Notes: a model not told the origin generated them from the sequence alone. A stretch of DNA of 64,000 nt from Streptomyces sp. NBC_00569 (GCF_036345255.1 NZ_CP107783.1:6308001-6372000); one strand, 5' to 3'; counted from the first letter of the stretch, positions 32,524 to 41,949 are shown. Translations and numbers: made by a program.

Positions 32524-34470
32524 TTACTTGAAGCTCGCGACGTTCTTCGAGGTGACGACCTTCACCGGCACCTTCACCATCTCCGCGACCTTCTTGTCCT
32601 TCGCCGCCCTGACCGCGTTCTGCACGGCGATCCGGCCGAGCTCCTTCGGCTGCTGCGCGACGGACGCGTACAGCGTGCCCGCCTCGACCGCCTTGAGACC
32701 GTCCGGCGTGCCGTCGAAGCCGACGACGGCGACGGACTTGCCCGCCTTGGAGCCGAGCGCCTTGATCGCGCCGAGGGCCATCTCGTCGTTCTCGGCGAAG
32801 ACGCCGTCGACGCCCGCGTTGGCCTGGAGCATGTTGGTCATGACGTCGAGGCCCTTGGTGCGGTCGAAGTCCGCGGGCTGCTTGGCGACGACCTTGATGC
32901 CGGGGTAGGCCTTGAGGCCCTCGGCGAAGCCCTGGCCGCGCTCCCGGCTGGCGGAGGTGCCGGCCGTGCCCTGGAGGATCACGATCTTTCCGCTGCCGCC
33001 GAGCTTGTCGGCGAGCGTCTTCGCCGCCTGCCGGCCGCCCGCGACGTTGTCGGAGGCGACGAGCGTGGCCGTCTTCGCCTTGTTGACGCCGCGGTCGGCG
33101 GCGACGACGGGGATGTCCGCCTTGTTGGCGCCGCGCACGGCCGGGCCGACCGCGTCGGAGTCGACGGGGTTCACGATGACCGAGCTCATGCCCTCACTGG
33201 TGAAGTTCTGGAGCTGGTTGGCCTGCTGGGACGCGTCGTTCTGGGCGTCCGTGACCGTGAGCTTGATGCCCTCCTTCTTCGCCTCGGCCTGCGCGCCCGC
33301 CTTCATCTGCACGAAGAAGGGGTTGTTCAGCGTCGAGACGGACAGGCCGAGCTTGGTCGACGTACCCGACTTGCCGTTGTTCCACAGGGAGATGCCGCCG
33401 ATGATTGCCGCGGCGACGACGGCCGCGATCACGTACTGGGCGGCCTGTCTGCCCTTGGAGCCGCCCGGCCCGGACGTGGCGCCGGCGGCCGTCGGGGTCG
33501 CGCCCGCCTTGCGGCGCACGGTGTCGAGGAGCACGGCGAGCGCGATGACGACGCCGATGACGACCTGCTGCCAGAACGCCGACACGGAAAGGAGGTTGAG
33601 GCCGTTCCTGAGCACCGCGAGGATCAGCGCGCCGATGAACGTGCCCGACGCCTTGCCGACGCCTCCGGACAGGGAGGCGCCACCGATGACGACCGCGGCG
33701 ATGGCGTCCAGCTCGTAGCCCTGTGCGGCCTGCGGCTGCGCGGAGGTCAGACGCGAGGCGAGGACGATGCCCGCGACGGCGGCGAACAGGCCCGACAGGG
33801 CGTAGATGACGACCTTCTGCCGCTTGACGCGGAGCCCGGACAGGCGCGCCGCCTCCTCGTTGCCGCCGATCGCGAACATGGACCGGCCGATGAACGTACG
33901 GCCCAGGATCAGCGCGGTGATCAGCCCCATGACGACCATCACGAGCACCGGCACCGGCAGCCAGCCACCGAGCGTGTCACCGATCCGCGAGACGGACTGC
34001 GGGAACGGGATCGGGCTGCCCTGCGAGATGACGAGCGACAGGCCACGCCCCACCGACAGCATCGCGAGCGTCGCGATGAACGGCGGGAGCTTGCCGTACG
34101 AGATCAGCGCGCCGTTGACGAATCCGCAGGCGATACCGGTGACGACGGCGAGGATCACGGCGATCCACACCGGGACGCCCTCACTGGTCGCGGCCCACGC
34201 GAGGACCGTCGCCGACAGGGCGGCCACGGAGCCGACCGACAGGTCGATGCCCGCAGAGACGATGACGAACGTGACGCCGAACGCGAGGATCGCGGTCACG
34301 GCGGCCTGCACGCCGACGTTGAGCAGGTTCTGCGTGGTCAGGAAGTCGCCGGACAGCAGCGACATCGCGATCACCAGGACGACCAGGGCGCTCAGCGCGC
34401 CGTTGTCGAGCAGGACGCGGCGCAGGCCACCCGCGCCGGCCGTGCTGCTCTTGAGCGTGTCAGTGGCCAC
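32524..34470 (-). CDS. rbsC: fused ribose ABC permease and substrate-binding protein
   Basis: A 648-residue fusion. Residues about 15-325 are an RbsC-type permease (about ten helices; VSAGIDLSVGSVAALSATVL and GNEEAARLSGLRVKR are family blocks). A Gly/Pro/Thr linker and an extra helix (YVIAAVVAAAIIGGISLWN, near 345) lead outward. From about 370 to the end is an RbsB-type binding domain (LGLSVSTLNNPFFVQMKAGA, DGVFAENDEMALGAIKALG, GFDGTPDGLKAVEAG). This anchors the receptor to the membrane instead of using a lipoprotein. GGAGG lies 6 nt before GTG 34470, and the gene overlaps rbsA by 11 nt. I know similar bifunctional proteins in Streptomyces rbs operons. Confidence 0.92.
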   Translation of the reverse strand: MATDTLKSSTAGAGGLRRVLLDNGALSALVVLVIAMSLLSGDFLTTQNLLNVGVQAAVTAILAFGVTFVIVSAGIDLSVGSVAALSATVLAWAATSEGVPVWIAVILAVVTGIACGFVNGALISYGKLPPFIATLAMLSVGRGLSLVISQGSPIPFPQSVSRIGDTLGGWLPVPVLVMVVMGLITALILGRTFIGRSMFAIGGNEEAARLSGLRVKRQKVVIYALSGLFAAVAGIVLASRLTSAQPQAAQGYELDAIAAVVIGGASLSGGVGKASGTFIGALILAVLRNGLNLLSVSAFWQQVVIGVVIALAVLLDTVRRKAGATPTAAGATSGPGGSKGRQAAQYVIAAVVAAAIIGGISLWNNGKSGTSTKLGLSVSTLNNPFFVQMKAGAQAEAKKEGIKLTVTDAQNDASQQANQLQNFTSEGMSSVIVNPVDSDAVGPAVRGANKADIPVVAADRGVNKAKTATLVASDNVAGGRQAAKTLADKLGGSGKIVILQGTAGTSASRERGQGFAEGLKAYPGIKVVAKQPADFDRTKGLDVMTNMLQANAGVDGVFAENDEMALGAIKALGSKAGKSVAVVGFDGTPDGLKAVEAGTLYASVAQQPKELGRIAVQNAVRAAKDKKVAEMVKVPVKVVTSKNVASFK

Positions 34471-36049
34471 GGGAGCCCTCCACTTCATTGTGTTCGGGGG
34501 TGGTTGCCGGGGATGCCGCGGTGCTGACGGCGAGCGCCATCACGGAGTCCTGGGTCGCTTCGCCGGCCGCGAGTTCGCCCGCGATCCGGCCCTGCGCCAT
34601 GACGAGGACCCGGTCGCTCATCCCGAGGACCTCCGGCAGATCGCTGGAGATCATCAGGACGGCGTGCCCGGCCGCGGTGAGTTCGTTGACGAGCTGGTAG
34701 ATCTCGACCTTCGCGCCGACGTCGATGCCGCGGGTCGGCTCGTCGAGGATGAGGACCTTGATGTCGGCGAGCAGCCACTTGCCGATGACGACCTTCTGCT
34801 GGTTGCCGCCGGACAGGGTCCGCACATGCTGGCCGAGCCCGGCCATGCGCACGCCGAGCTGCTCGGCCATGCGCGCGGCCGCGGCGCGCTGGGACCTGCG
34901 GTCCACGAGGCCCGCGCGGGTCGCCGAACGCAGTGTGACCAGGCCCAGGTTCTCCTCGACGGACGCGTCCAGGAGGAGGCCCTGGCCCTTGCGGTCCTCG
35001 GGCACGAGGCCGACGCCTGCGGCCATCGCCGCGTTCACGTCGTGCCGCGGCAGCCGCGCGCCCGCCACCTCGACGCTGCCCTTGTCGTACGGGTCGGCGC
35101 CGAAGACGGCACGGACGACCTCGGTACGGCCCGCGCCCACGAGGCCCGCGATGCCGACGACCTCGCCGGCCCGCACCTCGAAGTGCACGTCGTGGAAGAC
35201 CCCGTCGCGGGTCAGCCCCTCGACCCGCAGCAACGGAGCGTCCGTGGCGTCGAGTTCGGGCCGCTCGCGCGGATACTGCTGCTCGATGCTGCGGCCCACC
35301 ATGAGCCGTACGAGCTCGGCCTCGGGGGTCGACGCGGGGACCTGGCCGACGCTCTTGCCGTCGCGGATGACCGTGACGCGGTCGCCGAGCGCGGCGATCT
35401 CCTCCAGGTGGTGGGTGATGAAGACGACGCCGACACCGTCCTCGCGCAGCGCGCGCACGATCCCGAAGAGCTTGTCCACCTCCTCCGAGGTGAGCACGGC
35501 CGTCGGCTCGTCCATGATCAGGACGCGCGCGTCCAGGCTCAGGGCCTTCGCGATCTCGACCATCTGGAGCCGGGCGATGCCCAGTTCGCGCACCCGGGTC
35601 CGGGGGGAGACCGTCAGGCCGACGCGCCGCAGCAGCTCCTCGGCGTCGGCCTCCATCTTCTTGCGGTCGATCATCCCGAGGCGGCGCGGCTGGCGGCCCA
35701 GGAAGATGTTCTCGGCGACCGTCAGGTCGGGGACGAGGTTGAACTCCTGGTAGATGGTGGCGATCCCGAGACGCTCGGCGTCCTGCGCCCCGTGGATACG
35801 GGTCTCCCGGCCGTCGACGACGATCCGGCCCGCGTCGGGCCGGTAGGCGCCGGAGAGCATCTTGATGAGGGTGCTCTTGCCCGCGCCGTTCTCGCCGAGC
35901 AGCACGTGCACCTCGCCGCGGCGCAGATCGAAGTCGACACTGTCGAGCGCGACGACGCCGGGGAACGTCTTGCGTATCCCCTCGATGCGCAGCAGCTCGT
36001 CGGGCGGCCCGGCCGCCTCATGGGCCTGCCGCTCTTCCGGGTTGCTCAC
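34460..36049 (-). CDS. rbsA: ribose ABC transporter ATP-binding protein
   Basis: A 529-residue double-NBD sugar ATPase. NBD1 has Walker A LLGENGAGKSTL near residue 51 and Walker B VLIMDEPTAVLTSEE. NBD2 has the degenerate Walker A GLVGAGRTEVVR, signature LSGGNQQKVVIGKWL and Walker B LILDEPTRGIDVGAK. This is the standard RbsA arrangement, powering ribose import through the fused permease. GAGGAGG lies 5 nt before GTG 36049, which overlaps the rbsR stop as GTGA. The C-terminal 25 residues are an Ala/Thr-rich extension whose coding sequence overlaps the next gene. Confidence 0.93.
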   Translation of the reverse strand: MSNPEERQAHEAAGPPDELLRIEGIRKTFPGVVALDSVDFDLRRGEVHVLLGENGAGKSTLIKMLSGAYRPDAGRIVVDGRETRIHGAQDAERLGIATIYQEFNLVPDLTVAENIFLGRQPRRLGMIDRKKMEADAEELLRRVGLTVSPRTRVRELGIARLQMVEIAKALSLDARVLIMDEPTAVLTSEEVDKLFGIVRALREDGVGVVFITHHLEEIAALGDRVTVIRDGKSVGQVPASTPEAELVRLMVGRSIEQQYPRERPELDATDAPLLRVEGLTRDGVFHDVHFEVRAGEVVGIAGLVGAGRTEVVRAVFGADPYDKGSVEVAGARLPRHDVNAAMAAGVGLVPEDRKGQGLLLDASVEENLGLVTLRSATRAGLVDRRSQRAAAARMAEQLGVRMAGLGQHVRTLSGGNQQKVVIGKWLLADIKVLILDEPTRGIDVGAKVEIYQLVNELTAAGHAVLMISSDLPEVLGMSDRVLVMAQGRIAGELAAGEATQDSVMALAVSTAASPATTPEHNEVEGSRGH

Positions 36050-37101
36050 GGGTTCCTCCTCGTTGAGGTCGTGGCGGTGGGGGTGTCCGCGGGAGCCGGG
36101 GCCGGGCTCCGCGTCTCGCCGCAGGACCGGCGGACGACCAGGCGCGCGGGCAGCGTCACCGATTGCGGTGGCCTGCCCTCGATGCGGTCGATCAGGGCCC
36201 GTACGGCGGCCCGGCCGAGCTCCTTGGTCGGCTGGGCGATCGCCGTGACCGGCGGGTCGGTGTGCACGAACCAGGGGATGTCGTCGAAGGCCGCGAGCCC
36301 GATGTCGTGCGGGACGCGCAGCCCGGCGGCCCTGATCGCGTCGAGCGCGCCGAGCGCCATCAGGTTGTCGGCGGCGAACACGACCTCGGGCGGCTCGGAC
36401 AGGGCGAGGAAGCGCTCCGTCGCGCGCCGGCCGCTGTCCGCCTGGAAGTCGCCCTGCCCGATGTAGGCGTCCGGCAGCGCTGTCCCGTACGCGGCGAGGG
36501 CCTCGCGGAACGCCTCGACGCGCTCGCTGCCGGTCGTGGTGGCGGCGGGCCCCGCGATGATGGCGAGGCGGCGGTGGCCGAGGGCGTGCAGATGGGCCAC
36601 GAGTTCGCGCACCGCGGCGCGCCCGTCGGAGCGGACCACGGGCACGTCCACGCCCGGGATCCAGCGGTCGACGAAGACCATCGGCGTACCGGCGCGCGCG
36701 GCTTCCAGCATCAGCGGCGAGCCGCCGTCGGTGGGGGAGACCAGGAGGCCGTCGATGCGCCGGTCGACGAGGGTGCGTACGTGGTGGTCCTGGATGTCGG
36801 GCTGCTCGTCCGCGTTCCCGATGATGACGCTGTAGCCCAGTGCGCGGGCCTCCTCCTCGACGGAGCGGGCCAGCTCGGTGAAGTACGGGTTGAGCACGTC
36901 GCTGATGACCAGGCCGAGCGTGCGGGTCTGGGCGGTGCGCAGGGAGCGGGCCACGGCGTTCGGGCGGTAGCCGAGCGAGTCGACCGCGCCGAGGACCCGG
37001 GCGCGCGCGTCCGGGCTCACGGACGGGTGGCTGTTCAGCACCCGCGAGACCGTGGCGACGGAGACACCCGCCGCCGCGGCGACGTCCTTGATGCTCGCCA
37101 T
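36046..37101 (-). CDS. rbsR: LacI-family repressor of the ribose operon
   Basis: A 351-residue LacI/GalR repressor, first gene of the rbs operon. The HTH is SIKDVAAAAGVSVATVSRVL with the hinge RPNAVARSLRTAQTRTLGLV. The sugar-binding domain contains VFAADNLMALGALDAIRAAG and IGLAAFDDIPWF. AAGGAGGT lies 9 nt before ATG 37101. Two identical 15-bp sites at 37167-37203 upstream make autoregulation likely, with ribose or a derivative as inducer. It is translationally coupled to rbsA by a GTGA overlap. The C-terminal tail (APAPADTPTATTST) is low complexity. Confidence 0.92.
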   Translation of the reverse strand: MASIKDVAAAAGVSVATVSRVLNSHPSVSPDARARVLGAVDSLGYRPNAVARSLRTAQTRTLGLVISDVLNPYFTELARSVEEEARALGYSVIIGNADEQPDIQDHHVRTLVDRRIDGLLVSPTDGGSPLMLEAARAGTPMVFVDRWIPGVDVPVVRSDGRAAVRELVAHLHALGHRRLAIIAGPAATTTGSERVEAFREALAAYGTALPDAYIGQGDFQADSGRRATERFLALSEPPEVVFAADNLMALGALDAIRAAGLRVPHDIGLAAFDDIPWFVHTDPPVTAIAQPTKELGRAAVRALIDRIEGRPPQSVTLPARLVVRRSCGETRSPAPAPADTPTATTSTRRNP

Positions 37102-37166
37102 CGCAGGACCACCTCCTTGTGGCTGCTCGGTCCGGAACGGATCCGAAACCTGGTCCGACACCGTCA

Positions 37167-37203
37167 TGGAATCGATTACACGAAGGATTGGAATCGATTA
37201 CAC
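37167..37203 (-). promoter_or_regulatory. two identical RbsR-type operators
   Basis: TGGAATCGATTACAC occurs at 37167-37181 and again at 37189-37203, 22 bp apart (two helical turns). Each has an AATCGATT palindromic core. They lie 66-102 nt before the rbsR start in a local AT-rich patch. Confidence 0.8.
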
Positions 37204-37348
37204 GGGATGTTGGCAACCCCCGTTCCGCTTGTCGAGACCGGATCGTGATGTTCGCCGCCCGGGCGGTCGATGCCGGACGGTCGTGTCAGTGGCGCGTGAG
37301 ACGCTGGCGGAGTCAGCCACGGAACCCGCACGGAAGGGGCACACGCCC

Positions 37349-37933
37349 GTGAATCACGCACAGCTCACCGCGCTCGGCCGGGCCCTGCGCCTCCTCGGCG
37401 AGCACGGCGAGGGCCTCGGCATCGACACCCCCGACAGCAAGCTGCACGAGATGCGCGCGGACGTGAAGCGCGCGCTCGACCTCATCGAGGACTCCGTCAC
37501 CGGCGACCCGCCCACCACGCGCTGCCCGGAGCACCCGACGGGCCCGGTCGACGAGAACGCGCAGGACCTGTGCCTGCTCTGCGAGACCCGCCGCCGCGTC
37601 GCCCGCCGCTCCGAGATCAACGGCACGTATCCCACGCGGCCGCGGCAGGGCGAGAGCGCGGACGCCCCGGCGATGTCGCGGTACGGCGTCCGGGAGGACC
37701 GCCCGCAGCCCCAGCAGCGCTGGCTCCCCGAGAAGTGGAACGGACAGGTGTGGCAGCTGTGCGGCACCCCGCGGCACGACCGCAGGGAGGCCGAGCACTA
37801 TCTCGCGGCCCAGCGCAGGGAGCCCCGCGCGGCCTCGGCGTACCGCCTGGTCCACGCGTTCACGGACTACGAGGTGGTGCGGGTCTGGGGCACGCCCGTC
37901 AAGGTGGACATCGAACCCATGGGCGGCCTGTAG
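37349..37933 (+). CDS. conserved hypothetical protein with a Cys/His cluster
   Basis: A 194-residue cytoplasmic protein that I do not recognise. The first third is helical (LTALGRALRLLGEHGEG, then LHEMRADVKRALDLIED). A possible zinc site follows near residues 55-80: RCPEHP and then LCLLCETRR. The second half is basic and polar with RWLPEKWNGQVWQLCGTPRH near 127, resembling a small nucleic-acid-associated fold, but this is a guess. GGAAGGGG precedes GTG 37349. It lies between the rbs operon (divergent) and the RecD-like helicase (same direction, 55 nt later). Confidence 0.65.
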   Translation: MNHAQLTALGRALRLLGEHGEGLGIDTPDSKLHEMRADVKRALDLIEDSVTGDPPTTRCPEHPTGPVDENAQDLCLLCETRRRVARRSEINGTYPTRPRQGESADAPAMSRYGVREDRPQPQQRWLPEKWNGQVWQLCGTPRHDRREAEHYLAAQRREPRAASAYRLVHAFTDYEVVRVWGTPVKVDIEPMGGL

Positions 37934-37976
37934 TCCGTAACGCGGGCACGGCTCCCCGGCTGTCCGACCCCACCGG

Positions 37977-37982
37977 TACGGT
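37977..37982 (+). promoter_or_regulatory. -10 element of a leaderless helicase transcript
   Basis: TACGGT ends 6 nt before ATG 37989; no ribosome site is visible. Confidence 0.45.
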
Positions 37983-37988
37983 CGCCTC

Positions 37989-40292
37989 ATGCCGAACCCG
38001 GGGATGGCGGTGCTCGAGGGAGTCCTCGAGCGGATCACATACGCCAACGAGGAGAGCGGGTACACGGTCGCCCGCGTCGACACCGGCCGCGGCGGCGGTG
38101 ATCTGCTCACCGTCGTCGGCGCGCTGCTCGGCGCGCAGGCCGGCGAGTCGCTGCGCATGGAGGGCCGCTGGGGCTCCCACCCTCAGTACGGCAAGCAGTT
38201 CACCGTGGAGAACTACACGACGGTCCTGCCCGCCACCATCCAGGGCATCCGCCGCTACCTCGGATCGGGCCTGGTCAAGGGCATCGGCCCGGTCTTCGCC
38301 GACCGGATCACCCGTCACTTCGGTCTGGACACCCTCGACATCATCGAGCAGGAGCCGGGCCGCCTGATCGAGGTGCCGGGCCTCGGCCCCAAGCGCACCA
38401 AGAAGATCGCCGACGCCTGGGAGGAACAGAAGGCCATCAAGGAAGTGATGGTCTTCCTCCAGAGTGTGGAGGTGTCCACGTCGATCGCGGTGCGCATCTA
38501 CAAGAAGTACGGCGACGCGTCGATCTCCGTGGTCAAGAACCAGCCCTACCGGCTCGCGTCCGACGTCTGGGGTATCGGCTTCCTCACCGCCGACCGCATC
38601 GCGCAGTCCGTCGGCATCCCGCACGACAGCCCCGAGCGCGTCAAGGCTGGCCTGCAGTACGCGCTTTCGCAGTCCACCGACCAGGGCCACTGCTTCCTGC
38701 CGGAGGAACAGCTGATCTCCGACGCGGTCAAACTCCTCCAGGTCGACACGGGCCTGGTCATCGAGTGCCTGGGCGAGCTGGCGGGCGAGGAGGAGGGCGT
38801 CGTACGGGAGCGGGTGCCGGGCCCGGACGGTGGGGAAGAGCTGGTGACCGCGGTCTACCTCGTCCCCTTCCACCGCGCCGAACTCTCCCTGTCCGCCCAG
38901 CTGTTGCGCCTCCTGCGCACGGACGAGGACCGGATGCCGGCGTTCCGGGACGTCGCGTGGGACAAGGCCCTGACCTGGCTCGCGGGGCGCACGGGAGCCG
39001 AGCTCGCGCCCGAGCAGGAGGAGGCGGTGAAGCTCGCCCTGACGAAGAAGGTCGCCGTCCTCACCGGAGGGCCCGGCTGCGGCAAGTCCTTCACGGTGCG
39101 CTCGATCGTCGAGCTGGCCCGCGCCAAGCGGGCGAAGGTCGTCCTCGCCGCCCCCACGGGCCGCGCCGCCAAGCGCCTGGCCGAGCTGACCGGCGCCGAG
39201 GCGTCCACGGTCCACCGCCTCCTCGAACTCAAGCCGGGCGGTGACGCGGCCTACGACCGGGACCGGCCGCTCGACGCCGACCTGGTCGTGGTCGACGAGG
39301 CGTCGATGCTGGACCTCCTGCTGGCCAACAAGCTGGCCAAGGCCGTGCCGCCGGGGGCCCATCTGCTGTTCGTGGGCGACGTCGACCAGCTGCCGAGCGT
39401 CGGCGCGGGCGAGGTGCTGCGGGACCTGCTCGGCGAGGGCGGCCCCGTCCCCGCGGTCCGCCTCACCCGCATCTTCCGCCAGGCCCAGGAGTCCGGCGTC
39501 GTCACGAACGCGCACCGCATCAACGGGGGTCAGCATCCGCTCACCCAGGGCCTCAAGGACTTCTTCCTGTTCGTGGAGGAGGACACGGAGGAGGCGGGCC
39601 GGCTCACTGTCGATGTCGCCGCCCGCCGCATCCCCGCCAAGTTCGGCCTCGACCCGCGGCGCGACGTCCAGGTGCTCGCCCCGATGCACCGTGGCCCGGC
39701 CGGCGCCGGCACCCTCAACGGCTTGCTCCAGCAAGCCGTTACGCCCGCCCGCCCCGACCTTCCCGAGAAGCGCTTCGGCGGCCGGGTCTTCCGCGTGGGC
39801 GACAAAGTCACCCAGATTAGGAACAACTACGAGAAGGGGGAGAACGGCGTGTTCAACGGCACGGTCGGCGTCGTCACCTCCCTCGACGCGGACGAGCAGC
39901 GGCTGACCGTACTCACCGACGAGGACGAGGAAGTCGTATACGAATTCGACGAGCTGGACGAGCTGGCTCACGCGTATGCCGTGACGATCCACCGGTCCCA
40001 GGGAAGTGAGTATCCGTGCGTCGTGATCCCGGTCACGACCGGTGCCTGGATGATGCTGCAGAGGAACCTCCTCTACACGGCGGTCACGCGGGCCAAGAAG
40101 CTGGTGGTGCTCGTCGGTTCACGCAAGGCGCTCGGCCAGGCGGTGCGCACGGTCTCCGCGGGAAGGCGTTGTACGGCACTCCGTTTCCGGCTCTCCGGGG
40201 GCACATCCTTCGGTTTGGTAACTTTCGATCGATCAAATGAGTCGGAAACGTCACACGGGCTTTCCGCAAGCGGGGCGAAGGGGGCAGGATGA
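37989..40292 (+). CDS. ATP-dependent RecD-like DNA helicase (RecD2)
   Basis: A 767-residue SF1B helicase unwinding DNA 5'-3'. The N-terminal RecD2-type extension with helix-hairpin-helix repeats spans about residues 75-200 (GLVKGIGPVFADRITRHF, EVPGLGPKRTKKIADAW). Walker A is TGGPGCGKSFTVR near 360, Walker B VVVDEASMLD near 433, and the C-terminal UvrD-like part has AYAVTIHRSQGSEYP and NLLYTAVTRAKKLVVLVG. It is longer than a typical end after GRRCTALRF; about 45 further residues look unstructured. RecD2 acts without RecBC in repair and replication-fork maintenance. It appears to be leaderless. Confidence 0.9.
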   Translation: MPNPGMAVLEGVLERITYANEESGYTVARVDTGRGGGDLLTVVGALLGAQAGESLRMEGRWGSHPQYGKQFTVENYTTVLPATIQGIRRYLGSGLVKGIGPVFADRITRHFGLDTLDIIEQEPGRLIEVPGLGPKRTKKIADAWEEQKAIKEVMVFLQSVEVSTSIAVRIYKKYGDASISVVKNQPYRLASDVWGIGFLTADRIAQSVGIPHDSPERVKAGLQYALSQSTDQGHCFLPEEQLISDAVKLLQVDTGLVIECLGELAGEEEGVVRERVPGPDGGEELVTAVYLVPFHRAELSLSAQLLRLLRTDEDRMPAFRDVAWDKALTWLAGRTGAELAPEQEEAVKLALTKKVAVLTGGPGCGKSFTVRSIVELARAKRAKVVLAAPTGRAAKRLAELTGAEASTVHRLLELKPGGDAAYDRDRPLDADLVVVDEASMLDLLLANKLAKAVPPGAHLLFVGDVDQLPSVGAGEVLRDLLGEGGPVPAVRLTRIFRQAQESGVVTNAHRINGGQHPLTQGLKDFFLFVEEDTEEAGRLTVDVAARRIPAKFGLDPRRDVQVLAPMHRGPAGAGTLNGLLQQAVTPARPDLPEKRFGGRVFRVGDKVTQIRNNYEKGENGVFNGTVGVVTSLDADEQRLTVLTDEDEEVVYEFDELDELAHAYAVTIHRSQGSEYPCVVIPVTTGAWMMLQRNLLYTAVTRAKKLVVLVGSRKALGQAVRTVSAGRRCTALRFRLSGGTSFGLVTFDRSNESETSHGLSASGAKGAG

Positions 40293-40297
40293 GCAGG

Positions 40298-40320
40298 TTC
40301 GCGGCACTCAGTGCCGCGAA
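40298..40320. terminator. perfect palindrome right after the helicase gene
   Basis: TTCGCGGCACT, one base, and its exact complement form a 23-nt palindrome beginning 6 nt after the stop codon. It could be a terminator or an operator for citA. Confidence 0.55.
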
Positions 40321-40426
40321 TAGGCCCAATGGTCGACCCCGAGTGCACTCTGCTGGGCCAAGTGGGGGATGGTAGAGAACAGTCAGGGCACCTCGAAGAA
40401 GAGGCACTACGTCGGTGAGGGATGAC

Positions 40427-41716
40427 GTGAGCGACAACTCTGTAGTACTGCGGTACGGCGATGGCGAGTACACCTACCCGGTGATCGACAGCACCGTCGG
40501 TGACAAGGGCTTCGACATCGGGAAGCTCCGGGCCCAGACCGGTCTGGTGACCCTCGACAGCGGGTACGGCAACACCGCCGCCTATAAATCCGCGATCACC
40601 TATCTCGACGGTGAGCAGGGCATCCTCCGGTACCGCGGCTACCCGATCGAGCAGCTGGCCGAGCGTTCCACCTTCACTGAGGTGGCCTACCTGCTGATCA
40701 ACGGCGAGCTTCCGACCGTCGACGAGCTCTCCACTTTCAAGAACGAGATCACCGGGCACACGCTGCTCCACGAGGACGTCAAGCGCTTCTTCGACGGCTT
40801 CCCGCGTGACGCCCACCCGATGGCGATGCTGTCCTCCGTGGTCAGCGCGCTGTCGACGTTCTACCAGGACAGTCACAACCCGTTCGACGAGCAGCAGCGC
40901 CACCTGTCGACGATCCGGCTGCTCGCCAAGCTGCCGACCATCGCGGCGTACGCGTACAAGAAGTCGATCGGCCACCCGTTCGTCTACCCGCGCAACGACC
41001 TCGGCTACGTCGAGAACTTCCTGCGCATGACGTTCTCCGTGCCGGCGCAGGAGTACGACCTCGACCCGGTCGTCGTCTCCGCGCTCGACAAGCTGCTCAT
41101 CCTGCACGCGGACCACGAGCAGAACTGTTCGACGTCCACCGTGCGTCTGGTCGGCTCCTCGCAGGCGAACATGTTCGCCTCGATCTCCGCCGGTATCTCC
41201 GCGCTGTGGGGCCCGCTGCACGGCGGCGCCAACCAGTCCGTCCTGGAGATGCTCGAGGGCATCCAGGCCAACGGCGGCGATGTCGACTCCTTCATCCGCA
41301 AGGTGAAGAACAAGGAGGACGGCGTCCGCCTGATGGGCTTCGGCCACCGGGTGTACAAGTCCTTCGACCCGCGCGCCAAGATCATCAAGGCCGCGGCCCA
41401 CGATGTCCTCTCGGCCCTCGGCAAGTCCGACGAGCTGCTCGACATCGCGCTCAAGCTGGAGGAGCACGCGCTCTCCGACGAGTACTTCGTCTCGCGCAAC
41501 CTCTACCCGAACGTCGACTTCTACACGGGCCTCATCTACCGGGCCATGGGCTTCCCGACCGAGATGTTCACGGTCCTGTTCGCCCTCGGCCGGCTGCCGG
41601 GCTGGATCGCCCAGTGGCACGAGATGATCAAGGAGCCGGGATCGCGCATCGGCCGCCCGCGTCAGATCTACACCGGCGAGGTCCTGCGTGACTTCGTGCC
41701 CGTCGAGGCTCGCTGA
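40427..41716 (+). CDS. citA: citrate synthase
   Basis: A 429-residue type II citrate synthase joining oxaloacetate and acetyl-CoA, entry step of the TCA cycle. Catalytic blocks are the His in LLILHADHEQNCSTSTVRL near residue 230, the His in GPLHGGANQSVLEML near 266 and the Asp in the RAMGFPTEMFTVLFALGR region near 370. GFGHRVYKSFDPRAKIIK near 307 is also diagnostic. The N-terminus SDNSVVLRYGDGEYTYPVID fits the Streptomyces enzyme. GAGGGATG precedes GTG 40427. It appears monocistronic, ending before a strong terminator. Confidence 0.96.
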   Translation: MSDNSVVLRYGDGEYTYPVIDSTVGDKGFDIGKLRAQTGLVTLDSGYGNTAAYKSAITYLDGEQGILRYRGYPIEQLAERSTFTEVAYLLINGELPTVDELSTFKNEITGHTLLHEDVKRFFDGFPRDAHPMAMLSSVVSALSTFYQDSHNPFDEQQRHLSTIRLLAKLPTIAAYAYKKSIGHPFVYPRNDLGYVENFLRMTFSVPAQEYDLDPVVVSALDKLLILHADHEQNCSTSTVRLVGSSQANMFASISAGISALWGPLHGGANQSVLEMLEGIQANGGDVDSFIRKVKNKEDGVRLMGFGHRVYKSFDPRAKIIKAAAHDVLSALGKSDELLDIALKLEEHALSDEYFVSRNLYPNVDFYTGLIYRAMGFPTEMFTVLFALGRLPGWIAQWHEMIKEPGSRIGRPRQIYTGEVLRDFVPVEAR

Positions 41717-41768
41717 TCCTCGGCCGGGGGTCCGGGGCTTGTTCCCCGGGCCGGTGCAGTACCCGCGG

Positions 41769-41813
41769 GGTCCTGTGTGACCTCGTGCTCGTCGGGGCCC
41801 GTCGAGGCCTCGC
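41769..41813 (+). repeat. degenerate copy of the citA 3' end
   Basis: GGTCCTGTGTGACCTCGTGC and what follows repeats the last codons of citA (41680-41714, GGTCCTGCGTGACTTCGTGC) about 89 nt downstream with a few substitutions and an 11-nt insertion. It is outside the coding region. Confidence 0.6.
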
Positions 41814-41892
41814 GCCGTGCACCTTGCGCTGCGTGACCGCACAGCATGCAGCGCACCCCCGCTTCGAGCGGGAGCGGAAGTGAAGAGAAAGC

Positions 41893-41949
41893 GGAAAGCG
41901 CCCCGCTGCCAGTCCCCCCACGGGCCGGCAGTCGGGGCGCTTTCCTTTT
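41893..41949 (+). terminator. rho-independent terminator of citA
   Basis: A perfect 13-bp stem (GGAAAGCGCCCCG with its complement), an inner CTGCC/GGCAG extension and TTTT at 41946-41949. It lies 177 nt after the citA stop. Confidence 0.88.
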
